NCBI GenBank assembly: GCA_023333565.1
Contig: JAJKFH010001382.1
Span: forward strand, 49,694-113,693
Length of the DNA stretch: 64,000 bases
Source: Puffinus mauretanicus
Taxonomy: Eukaryota > Chordata > Aves > Procellariiformes > Procellariidae
Direction: 5' to 3'
The position numbers and the translations under genes are program-made. The number at the start of each line of letters is the position of its first letter. Position 1 is the first letter of the stretch. The notes beneath the pieces were generated by a model. The model searched no databases, had not been told where the DNA came from, and saw only the letters and a program-made list of their open reading frames with translations. Shown here in pieces: positions 23,263 to 35,510 of this stretch.

Positions 23263-25938
23263 CAGTTGAAAACAAAAGAGAATTCTTAAAGGATTAATGA
23301 CATGGGTATTGGCTGTTCTTTAGTTGTACTGACAATATGAGTTGATAAAAAGTTAAAAATAATACCAACATGAAAAAGAGATTAATTTCAAGGTACTGGT
23401 CTGTATCATCTTACTTTTGTTCAATGACATCTGAAGGCAGCTTTTCAGATGGAGTTAAATGACAACGCATGGCAAGACAAGCAGTTAAATGTTCTCACAC
23501 TTCTGGTCCCCTGCTAGTTATCAGCCACTGAAGATATTGATTACAAAAGAGAATGATGCATATTGCTAGCAAATCTGACAGCAGCATTCTCACGCATCAT
23601 TCAGTATTGAATAGCTTAGAGCTACTTGTCAAAGCAGTAAATGTTTCATCTAAGTTTCTGTCCACAAGGTCTTACCAATTAGTATCTGTTTCATGAATTT
23701 TAATACTATAAAGAATAGTGCATATCTTAAAGTTCTATCAGAAGTACTATTGAGGAAAACAAATAATGTTTAAGGATAGATTGATCTAGAAGAAAAGTGT
23801 TTTGCATGTGTTGCATGAAATTGCCCTAGTGTTTCATTTTTTTTCAATCTCTTCTTCATGTGTTGTATGTAAAAGGACATTCTTTCTTTCTGAATTATGC
23901 TAAATGTTTCTGACCTCAGCAGCTTTCAGACAATGTTAAGGATTGATTAAAGACAATTTTCAGTCTTTTTCATTGTGGCATATTAATTTGTCTTTTATAA
24001 ATAATATTAAAAAAATGACTTAGAAATGGCCTTATTTAATGTCCAGTGGATGTTTAATCCAATTAGTCCTTGTCCTTTTCATAATGAAATTAGTTTTACT
24101 TTCATACAACCAATAGCTTATTTGTTTGGAAGATTTGTTTAATATCAGTTTCTTAATTGCCATTTACTCTTGCTATTATTATATTATCAGGAGATTTAAA
24201 TAAAACAAACTGCTCTCAACATTGTTTCGTTGTCAGGTGAAAAAGAAAATATTCAAGACAGAGAATGCTGCACTGAGAACACTGTAGGACTACTTGACCC
24301 TGGTTATTATCTTAACATAATTTCAGATACCATTAAATCAGGGTAAGGTTAGCAGGTTAACAATGCATTGCCATTACTTCAATTTTTAGTGAACAGAAAA
24401 ATACTTTCCAACATCTAATGGAGTTCTTTCTTTTCTGTTTCGAAAACATATGAAATCCATGATCACTTTGACCATTGAACTATTTACTGAAAAATAAAAA
24501 TGAAACTAGCCTCTTAGCATCCTGATGCTTTCCCGAAGCCTTTTTTTTTACGGGGCCCTGGGACGGAGGGGGAAGAGCTTTATTTCTATTGCATGATAAC
24601 ATGTATCGCTTCTTTTTTTTAAATTTACTCTTGCATTAAACACATTCTCATTAAACCCATTAAGCAGGTAAGCTTTCAATGCTACTGCTTTACAAAACAG
24701 AAGTGAGGGGAGGGAGAAAAAGAAGATATGTTATTTGTTGAACCTTCTTCTTTTTGTGATGAAAATTTCTCCTCCCAGGAAAAAAAAAAAAGTGAAAAAT
24801 AGTTCACTGTATGAGAAATAGACAATGTGTTTGCATTATTATGATGCAGTGTCCAGAAATTAATTAATGGTGTTAAAGGAAAAAATAAGAAAGAGTTTAA
24901 TAACCTAGCAAGACTTTAAGTAATGGAAATATTAAATACAGTAACACAGTAATTATGCAATGTACTTAAGTCAATAGCTTGTTTCATTAGACTAAAGTGG
25001 ACAACTTCACAAAGTAATAGCCAGTCATCAATTCATTAATTAATCATATTAGTGCCACGAAAATTATTCCTTTTTCTTCCCTGTCACTCAATATGCAACC
25101 ACAGTCCTAGGGCAAAGCAGGTGAAAAACAACAACAACAACAAAAATAATCTAGTGTGTAGGTTGTTTATTCCTAATAATATAGACTTTTAGTTTGCTCG
25201 GACAATGAAGAACCCACTACCTACTTGAATAAGATTTTTTTTAAGAAAGTCAACAAGATAGGTGCTTGGAGAAATGAATCAGGAAATGTAAGTTCAAAAT
25301 ATATTTTGACTTTGTTATGGCAAACCTGGTTTTGCTTTCTTACTTGGAGAAATTTGTGGGAAGGATCTACAGTGGTGTCTTCAGAATAAAAGAAACACAG
25401 AAGAGGCTGTGTAATACCTCATGATAGTCTATTCCAGTTCCCAAATACTTTTAAGGAATTGACTCTAACCTCTCAAAGACGTAAGTAGGAAAAAGCTAAT
25501 AGAAGCCATGAAACAGATCTACCTTACATTAATTATGCCATTTGTTCTTTTAATAGTGAAATTGGTGTAATTTCTTTACTAGACTTACCTATTTGTGTGA
25601 TCTGAACATTGGGCACAAAGAGAATAAGAACTCTGTGTAGTTTATTTAGTCTCAGAAAAGAGAAGTCAAAAGCTAAAATTAACTTCTCTTTAATAATATT
25701 GTGTGTTGTTTCCCTACAGCTAACAGAACTATTAACATTATTTAAATTTCAAAAAGAGTCTTTATTAACTACAAAAGGGACAATGTGCTCCTGAAACATT
25801 AAGAATAAAAAATACATGATTTACATCACAAGAGCTTTACTTAATATTATTCTAAACAGTAAGGGAGGTGATAAGAGCAGAGTAGGCATGGATAGATTCC
25901 CCATATGCTCTGTTTTCATCTTCTGATGTAGCATTAGC

Positions 25939-25956
25939 ATAATAATAATAATAATA
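25939..25956. repeat. (ATA)n microsatellite
   Basis: Six tandem ATA/AAT units flanked by two copies of AGCAT. Confidence 0.9.
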
Positions 25957-26689
25957 GCATAAATTGTCTGCCAAGATGAATTAATGTGTAGAGAGCCAAT
26001 TTAATAAAAGCTCCCAGTGGTTCAAGAATTAAATTGTAGAAAGGAATTTATTCTACTTAAAAGCAAATTTATGAATAACACCTATTAACTGCAATGCAAT
26101 GTATTATTAACTTTAATGGTGTGGGTGGAAAAAAACTACCCATTGCAAAAAAAAAAAAGAAGTCAATTTGAAGCAGTAAGACTTACTACATATTTGAAAT
26201 CTTGGTGGAAAAATAGTTAGGTACTATAGACATGTTCTTGCAGTAACCATACCAATGGTTCAAGGCACTGTCTTAATTTTTTAGGGAAGGTTACTGTTTT
26301 ATTATATGTCTGGTTGATTTCCTGATTATTGAAGACTACAAATAGTAGGTCAATAAAAGCAATGCCTGTATAATCTCTCTGTCTTCTAAGAAGACTTAGT
26401 GATGATCCTAGAAATGTTCATTTTAGCTTGAAATGATTTGGTAAGTTGTTTACAGCACCAGTGTCTATTTATTCATCATCATACTATTATTAGTGTTCTT
26501 GTTTATATTTGTGTTATGTTTTGTTATTATTAATTCATACAAAATAGGTATAATCAGAGGATGCAGAGCAAATACGGAACAAAGCAAGATTAAATGATTT
26601 AAATCAAATAAATTCAGTAATTGAAAAGCTCTGAAGAACACTACATCTGTGTGAGCTGTTTTCTTTTGGGCTGTGCAGGTCTATGTGGC

Positions 26690-26724
26690 ATACCACGCCG
26701 GGCTGAAGTTAAATGTCGTGGTAT
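26690..26724. repeat. Short inverted repeat (8-bp stem, 19-nt loop)
   Basis: ATACCACG at 26690-26697 pairs with CGTGGTAT at 26717-26724. No element is recognised around it. Confidence 0.6.
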
Positions 26725-29700
26725 AACAATGTCTGAAAGATCTTAATATTTACCCAATAAATCAATAAAATCATGCAGTATATGACTAAACATTTCTTAA
26801 ATGTTTGTTTGCTATGTTTCTGGGAGCCATAATATCAATGGATGGAATTGGCTTTTAAACAAATTAGTGTTTTCATCAAAAACATTTTTTGAGGCTGGCT
26901 TAGGTTTCCATCAGCAAGACCTTCAGCCCTTTACCCGGGCTTTCCTTTAGCTAGTTATGGAAGCAGACAAAAACTCGCATAGGGAATATCCATGGCAGCT
27001 CTCTCTGTGCTCAGGGAAGTGTAAGCCTACCAACAGCTTGCTCCCCTGAAGAGATGTCCATATCTGCCTATCTGTGAATACCACTGAAGTCGTCCAGTGA
27101 TACAGCAAGGACAACACACTGCAATACATAAGTAGACCTAAAACACTGTGTACAACTCTATCTATTGATAAGTTACAAAAGACATTTTTGCCCTCTTCTC
27201 ATTGTCCTCCAAATGGTGCAGTGAAACCAAGGTTTTTTTGCAATATATTTAGGTAAACTTTACTGGTGTTTGAGCTAATTAAGTTCTCTGTTTTCTTTTA
27301 TCTTTAGTTCTCTGAGGAATAATAGAGTATTGTATCATTGTTTTTTTCTAACTACATTTTTCTTACACCTAGGACATTATGTGTTTTTCCATCACATTTA
27401 ATTACTATTCATGTAATAGCTTTACAAGCTTGGATTTTTTTTTTTATTATTTTTTATCAAGAGTACACACTGACTCCCAAATAAGGCTGTAGAATTTATC
27501 TGCCATAAAATTAAAGACATTTGAAATGTGCAAATTTTCAGGTTCATTGAACTGATATGATCAGGTTACTTTTCATGGAAAATACTTTCACACAATTGAA
27601 AAAACAAAGGTCAGTATTGATTTTAAAGGTTTTGTGCGGCCTTCTTGCTCATGAAAGTATAAGATTACACTCTTTGTGAACAAATGAATATAAATCTAGC
27701 TGTCTCTGTTAAGGGATATAACATCACTGGTTTACTAGATGATCAGATATAAGCTTCTAGATTATATAATTGTGTTTAAATCTTGTGAAACAAGTGAAGT
27801 GGAAGATGGTTGCTTTTCAGAGAAGCCTTTGGTGGAAAGCAGTGATAAAAGTCAACTCCCCTTTTATCTTGTATTAACAGTGGCAAACACTGGGCTTTTT
27901 ATTTTAAGGGGTTAAATCACAGGAAGCTTATTATTCTGTGCAGGCAAGGTACGATGCTTTCAGGATCACTGGATTTATTAGTACTAGTTCTAAGTACTGG
28001 TTCTTGAAGCTCAATACGTGTTAGAGACGAAGGATCAAGTGTGTATTGCAAAGTCTTACACTTCAGTACATAAGTGTGTCTATGTTTAAGTATGTATTTG
28101 TCTTAGACTCAGGCTATGGAAGGATGTGGAATGTATCACACATCAAATGATGGCTCAGTTTCACTGCTGTCACCTCCAATGAGAACAGCGACAGAGAATG
28201 TACTGACATTTATCCACCTTTAGCAATTCTCTTACTTTCATGGGTTTGCCTTTCAGGAGAATTTTTCCAACTAAAAAGGATATAATTGTAAAGGTATTAA
28301 TTCCTCAGATATTTACTCTTTTCTTCTCTCCAGAAGATTTTTTTTACCCACACTTAAAGCATTCTTCTACCCTGTCCATTCCTGTATGTGTTTTCCCTGC
28401 AGAAAAATCACATCACTTTCAACTGTTGTGGGATCTGTGAAAGCTCTAATGCCAGAGAGGATCTCAACATGTAGGTGAAGTATAATTCTCTTCCAGTGTG
28501 TTGTGGTGCTGGGCTTGGTACTAGCATGTGCTTAGCACAGTAGGGAAATAAGACTCAGTAATATTTTATGAGGATTTTAAGGTTCTGGTGGTGATGGACT
28601 GCACTGTCCCTAAGGACTGTGCGAAATAAAACTGTAATATTATGGGAAACAGAATGAGTGACAAATTGTGATAATCAAGATTTATCTGCTTCACAAGATT
28701 TGATTTGGATAAAAGTTGCTTTCCCATGATCACATGGAGGTTTTATATTTGCACTTTGAATGAAGAAACATTACTGGAATTCTATGTAGCATTACTGTGA
28801 CAGGCCTGATTTGGTGCAATCATGCTGTCCCCAACCCCAATGGGCATTTAGAGAGTTCAAGTAATCATGTGAAGTAATAAAGAAAATGCATTGTTATGTT
28901 GCATAGACCTACTAATGTCATGTCAATCAACAAGGCCGAGAAAGCTATGTTTTACAAATTTTTACAAAACAGGAAAACATTTGTTGTCTTCTCATTTTTA
29001 AGCTAAATTATCCATAACCCTGCTCTCACTCTCTAAAGAGATACTGAAGCTCTAACATAATTATCTGATTACAGAGACAACAGTTTATAAAGAAAACACC
29101 TAACATCTCAGGACTGGATAAAATTTTGATAGAATGTGACAAGTGGGGAAACTAGCAGAAGGTAGAAAATGAAAAAAAAAAGTAACATTGGAGCAATATT
29201 ATATTTATGATACAGAAAGATAGTATGCTTTGAACTTTTCTGTCTCAATATTTAGCTATTCCACTGGAAAGTCATGTTATTATTCTAAGTCTTAGATAAT
29301 ACAGCATAGTAAACATTAACTGAATTAGTGGAGGAAGAACTATACTCAAGGCCATTCCACAATGTCAATTGATTGTAGTTTCTTTGGAAAAAGAGCTCAA
29401 AATCGTGGATCTTGGATAGACTTTCGAGGGATGAAATGTGACCCTCTGAATAATTTTATCTTTTTAGACAAACAATAGCGCTCAAAAAGTGCTTTTTCAA
29501 AAACTGTGTTTAGGGCAAATAAAATTCAGCAAAAATAAATTTTGTTCATTTCTTTCTTGTGGTTCTCAGGGTAGATATTTAACATTATTTAATGAGGTCT
29601 GTATACATTTCAGGTATTAGAACAAGTGGACCTTTTGAGACTTAAGAAAGAATAAGAGGCCCCAATTAGCACACCTTTAATCTTAACAGGAATTTCAGTT

Positions 29701-31731
29701 AGTGGAGGTAAGAGAAAACTGCAGTTCAGAAAGAGACAGATCCTTCTCTTCAGAAGTGACATAACTGAACAATCACAGCCAACACACGAAACTCCTTTAG
29801 GCAGAAAGATGAAGCTATGGAAGAAGCACTAATGCTTCTCAATTACACTTCTGCAAAGGCTATCCAGTAGAAACAGATTGCAGAATAGTACAGAGTGCAC
29901 CTGCTACCTGGAACTATTTCAGTTTTCTTTGTATGGGGCAGTGCCGATGCTTAGAACTAAGGGTAACTTGCCACAGAAATTTTTTCTTATTTTTGCAAAA
30001 TAAATTTTTTCCTTTGGATGTTAATTCCTTGTAGTGAAGGGGAATTCTTGGCTCAAATTGTGCATCTATTCATATTCAATAATTCAAATCCTTTTAAAAA
30101 CTCAAACCCAACTGCCGTTCCATCACACTCAGAAAATAAGTCATTTCAACAGTTTAACTGAGACTGAGGATAGAGTCACCTTCCTCCCAAAGATGTATTT
30201 TTCAAATTACAAACACATGAAACAAGAACAGGAACATGACAGGGAGTGCTTGGCCGATTATGTTTACCTGTGCAAATTCAGTGATCAATAACAAATTGGA
30301 ATGCTTTGGCTTTATTTCTTTTGCTTTCTCCAATGAAATTAGACCTGCAGCATGAAAAAAGCAGCAGTATCTTTTAACTTCAGCATACATTGTTTGCAGA
30401 CATTTTTCACAAAATAACCAGACACAGCATAAAACCAAATTTAGATGAAGAATAGATGTATTAATAGAAGCTCTGGAATTTTTCTAAATTTTGCTGAAAC
30501 ATCTGCATGAGCCTAAGAAAAATATATCCCTCCTGTTCCTGTGAAGGTTACTTGGCATAGCACAAAGCCCTCTGGGCTCCACAGCCTTGCACTTCAGTCC
30601 TTAATGAGTGGCAGTGTGATCCCTCTGCAAAAGCCAGAGCAGTATGATTTTTGAACTAGCTGAGCCAGTGTCTGAGCTTATTTAAGCTCTGAGATTGCTG
30701 TGAGAACAACCAGCAAAGCCTGCAGATGCCATGGCTACCAGCAGACAGTCAGCAGGTATAATTGGCTACTCTGAACTGTAGAGGTTTGTATGTTAGCTCA
30801 TGTCAGTACATTATAGAATAAGCTCCGGGACTCCAGCTGTATTAATTACAAGGGGAAGAGAAATGCTGGTTGCTTTTAGATACATACGGCAGACCCTTCT
30901 CCCCGTTACAAGTGAGGTAGTATATACTAAAGTATTAGACCTTTTTCATAAAAATTATATTCAAATGAGAAAAGCTATATTTAATATGAGCTGAGAAAGC
31001 AGGGCCTAAAACACAATCACCAGCAAACTCTGAAAAATATTATCCCTGTCCTCTCAGTCCTGTTTTAAAATAGGAAATACTGAAAATGATCCTTTTAAGT
31101 TTTTCTTTTCTGTTCTTTCATACACTTTTTTAAATTTCAACCCACTGCCCAACCCTTCCTTCCAACCCCCCCAAAAAACCAAGCTGATTCACATTTTTTC
31201 TTTACTGACCAGCTCAAATCTCTAAGGGAGAGAAAAGAGATTCTGTGTCCTCATTTGTCAAAATATGCGGCTGGGCGAAGGTAGCAACAAATCGTCCATC
31301 ACATGGGGAAGATTGTCCCACTGTTAATCACACTTCAGTGTCAGGGATAAAATGTCTAACCCTGAAACTGTATCTTTTCTCATACCTAGAAAAATGGTAG
31401 ACAAAAACCACATGAAACCCTGTGCAACAGATGGCTTCCGTGTGTGGTATCTTCTGGAAGTAATAGTTGCTTTTTGAATGTTAGCACCCTCCTGTCCTGG
31501 TTTTGGCTGGGATAGAGTTAATTTTCTTCCTAGTAGTTGGTATAGTGCTGTGTTTTGGATTTAGTATGAGAATAATGTTGATTACACACTGATGTTTTTG
31601 TTGTTGCTAAGTAGTGTTTACATAGTGAAGGACTTTTCAGCTTCCTGTGCCCTGCCAGATGCACAAGAAGTTGGGAGGGAGCATAGCCAGGACAGCTAAC
31701 CCAACTAGCCAAAGGGGTATTCCATACCATA

Positions 31732-31754
31732 TGACATCATGCTCAGTATATAAA
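31732..31754 (+). promoter_or_regulatory. CRE-like site plus TATA box in LTR U3
   Basis: TGACATCA at 31732-31739 differs from the consensus CRE TGACGTCA by one CpG-decay type change. TATATAAA follows at 31747-31754. The same pair, in the same order and spacing, is present in the other LTRs of the window. Confidence 0.7.
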
Positions 31755-31937
31755 GCTGGGGAAGAAGGAGGAAGCAGGGGGGGACATTCAGAGTGATGGC
31801 ATTCATCTTCCCAAGTAACCGTTAAGCGTGATGGAGCCCTGCTTTCCTGGAGACGGCTGAACACCTGCCTGCCGATGGGAAGCAGTGAATGAATTCCTTG
31901 TTTTGCTTTGCTTGTGTGCATGGCTTTTGCTTTCCCT

Positions 31938-31943
31938 ATTAAA
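31938..31943 (+). terminator. LTR polyadenylation signal ATTAAA
   Basis: ATTAAA is followed by CTGTCTTTATCTCAACC, a block conserved in all LTRs here, about 125 bp before the LTR end. Confidence 0.6.
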
Positions 31944-33319
31944 CTGTCTTTATCTCAACCCACGAGTTTTCCCACTTTTACCCTTCCGATTCTCTCCCCC
32001 ATCCCCGGGGGGCGGAGTGAGCGAGCGGCTGTGTGGTGCTCAGTTGCTGTCTGGGGTTAAACCACGACACCTCCTATATTCAGTGACTGTATTAGAACTG
32101 AAATTAGCAACCCTTCTTCCATTTCAGGCTTTATTAGTACACAAAGCAATTTCTAAAGGATTATCATAAAAGTTTCTCAAAAGATCAACATAAAAAGCCC
32201 TTATGGGCTAGTTGGAAATTTAGAGATATTTTCTTCAGCCATTAGAATTCCTACATTATGTAATTCTTTTGCACTAAAAAAATCATTTCTCATAGTTGAT
32301 GCTCCTAAGCAACCTCTGTTAGATTAGCATACTCCAGCTTGCCCGGTTCCTATGGAAATGGTAAATCTTCACTCTCTGTAAATGTAACTTTTCCCAGAGA
32401 GGTTTGGAAGACAGATCTCCTGAAGTTGTCTTCAATAAGTTTTGAATACAACTAATTATATTAAGCTACAAAATGTATTTTTCAAACTGTGTCTGTCTGT
32501 TGTTTGACTTTTTTTTTTTTTGTTTTGTTTAGGTTTTTGGTCGGGGGTGGTATTGGTTTTTTTTAGGGAACAGAAAAAACCCTTTCCTTCACCTGGTACT
32601 TTACTTTTGCCTGGGCTTTTTGTTGTCATTTCACTTCATCCTCGTAACTTGGTTTTCTTATTTCAACAGTGTTTATCTGAAGCTGTTCCTCACATTTTTC
32701 AGTGTAGATAATTTCCTTCAAATTAAAGAGCAAATAGAAAAAAATAACATATTGTCTTAGTATATAATATGTTCTAGTTACAATGAAACATAAAGTTTAG
32801 TAGTAATAGTAGTATATAGTAGTAGGTGTGGAAGTGTGTACTGGTTTGAAACCTTACTTTGCTTTTAAGAACAGATGAAAATTTTCTAGACTGCATGTAA
32901 AAAATAAGCTTATATTTACAAGTCAAATCTTAAACATTGATTTTGGTTCTATTACAGTTCTTGGTAACTTCAACAACAGCCTGAATTTTTATATGAAACC
33001 GTTTATTTTTAAATTGGAACTTAAAGAAACAAAATTAATGTGTTTGCCATTAATTGTTTAGCTTTTCTTAATTCAAAATTTGTAACAAGGAGCAGTAAGA
33101 TGAATATGTTTGTATTTGTTCTCATACATCAAACTGATGGAAATATTCGTGCCTGAGTAGTCTAGAATTATCCAACTTTCAAATTATTAATAACAATATT
33201 TATGTTTTTAAAAAGACAGCTGTAGCTACCATTCTAGCATTCACTCAATATATACTAATCTTGTATTCTAAGGCAACATTATCTCCATAAGAAACTAACT
33301 TGGGCATTAACTTTATATG

Positions 33320-33398
33320 TAAAAAAAAAGAAAATACATAAATAAAATATAAATAAAAATATATAAAATATAAATAAAATATATAAATAAAAATACAT
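33320..33398. repeat. AT-rich low-complexity (AAATA-type) repeat
   Basis: Irregular tandem AAATAAAATAT units. Confidence 0.85.
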
Positions 33399-35433
33399 TT
33401 TAGGTGGTCATAAAATTAAAAAATCATAATTAAAAGTCATAATTAAAAATGAATCTCAACATTTCTACTTTCTCTTGCTTGGAGCTTTGATCAGCTGGAA
33501 AAAAAAAGTGCAATTTTTCATAGCAATAGTTTTGGGAAATCAAAATTTCCATTCTGTAAGAAATTTTCATTATTTGATATTGCTTTAATTCTACTTGGAT
33601 AAACTGACTGAATCTTTCTGCAGAAAGAGGAGTTAATGAATTATTTAAAACCTAAATTTCCATTGTCTGAACATCTTTTCAAGGATAAAAATCAACATTG
33701 TTGCAGAGTATTTTTCTCTCTGATAAGAAAGAAAAAGATATAAAAAGGAGAAAATACGTGGATGCCACCTATTCCTCAGAGTATGGCACTTAAGAGAAAT
33801 ACACCCTGAGAACAGCCCTTGATTTTACTTGTGTGTGTGTGTATATTTATACAGGGTCCTTTCAGATTCTTTTGGAATTGTTAAAGTTCATCCTATCAAG
33901 TCCTACTTTGATTAGCAGTCTTGTGGCTTATTGCTCCCTCTACAATAAAAACTCATGGCAAATATTAGAAAAACAAGCTAACAGTTGAATTCAGATGCTT
34001 AAAAACGCTTTCTACATTTGTCTTGTAACAAAGTGCTCAGCTTTATTCCTTGTCACAGCTCCGGAGAGTGTTGGTCTATCTGCACCAGCAGACATCTGGT
34101 TTTAACAATCTCCTCTCATGATTTTGTCAGTGGTTCCCACATTCAGTGTTTTAGAAGGAGGAGGGGTTCATTTCCTATAAAGCTTTGGATAGTACAGGAT
34201 ATTTCCATTCACAATAAAAATACAGTGAATTCGAACACGTCAGAATACTGTATCCCCCAACGTGTCAGTAAGTGTATTCTGTGAAGCTCTAACACAGCTA
34301 AGTAGTATTACAGTGCAACCATGAAAGTAATTGTTTACAGTCCAGGTGAGATTCTTACCTCACCTCCTCTATGAGACCTTGTTTTGATTAGTCGTCACTG
34401 CCCTAAGGAAATCATTCAAGAGCAAGCAATGTAAACAAACAGATACATTTTTTTTTGTGCCAAAATTTTGTAACTAAATGTTGGGAATTATAATTGAAAG
34501 ATCAATGTAAATGTCAAAGGCATTCTTTTTTGGGCATATCTGCTTTCACCCAAACTTTTTGAAGACCTCCATTCAAATTGTGTGAGTTTACTGTGATTTT
34601 CTGATAAATAATCACAAAAAGAGAGTGAAAATAAAATAATAATAAAAAACCTAAACCAACTGACAATCAATGTTACAACTTCTAGTTTTTAGGTTTCTGT
34701 GGAACCCAAAATCTCTGAGTACAAGTGTGGAAGGGAAATGATGGAGGTGAAACAGGACAGGAAAAAAAAAAAGGAAAAAAACCCTCAGCATTCTGGTTGC
34801 AGTTTTACCAAAGAGGAAAGCAAAGCACAGGGACATTTCTGAAATCTTGTCTCAACCAAGAATTTATATGCTAGTCTATTACAAAAGTATGCTGCTATTG
34901 TGAAGTGCTCATAGTCTGAAAGGGTGAATAGTTAACCCTTTGCAGGTCTGTAAATGTGAGTTATCTGCTTCTCAAGCAGAGATCAGTAAACCTGCCTGAT
35001 TAATTTTCTAGATTAAAAGACTAATCACTGTAATGTTACATAAAGGGGTGACATCAGTAACATCTCTTCCATCTGTGGCAACTTTTTCTTTAAAGAAAGG
35101 GTTAGCACAGCTTATTTGGAGTTTTTAAGGGGCTGTCGGGATCACTATAGAGACTGCAGTATAATGTAATGTTCAGTAAATTCCTCACAGATTGTTCCAA
35201 TAGATTTTGTTCCAGTTTAGGCAGAAAATAGACCATACAATTAAAGACACCTTTGGAGATGCATAGAAGCAAAGCTTTATGGGTAACCTGAACACCCAGG
35301 AATGTCCAAGAAAACAGGTATGACTCTTTCCCTTGCCTCCAGCTGTTTGTACTGCAGGAAATTCCTCAGCCATTGTAGGATAGTGTTTTCCCCCATACCC
35401 AAAGTATTCTGTTTGCCAGAATTCAACTGCACT

Positions 35434-35510
35434 CAAAAAAACCAACCAACCAAAATCCAAACCAAACCAAAAAAAAAGAATAACACCACAACCAACCAAC
35501 CACAACAACC
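35434..35510. repeat. (CCAA)-rich low-complexity repeat
   Basis: Irregular tandem ACCAACCAAC and AAACCAAACC units separated by an A-run. Confidence 0.85.

Larger units (their letters stand above)
22321..31487. other. Long AT-rich DNA, no gene recognised
   Basis: About 9 kb with only microsatellites and poly-A/T tracts. The section at about 24000-24240 and the one at about 25000-25060 are repeat-free and AT-rich, and could be conserved non-coding DNA. No open frame here has a recognised domain. Confidence 0.45.
31493..32069 (+). mobile_element. Solo ERVL-like LTR (type I centre)
   Basis: A 577-bp forward LTR from TGTCCTGGTTTTGGCTGGGA to GGGTTAAACCACGACA. The exact 5-bp duplication CCTCC lies at 31488-31492 and 32070-32074. 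It carries a CRE-like site (TGACATCA, 31732-31739), a TATATAAA box 8 bases downstream (31747-31754) and an ATTAAA polyadenylation signal (31938-31943). The centre has blocks found in the LTRs at 19576 and 58290 (CCTGCTTTCCTGGAGACGG, GATGGGAAGCAGTGAATGAA). Open frames of about 94 codons in it are incidental. Confidence 0.95.
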
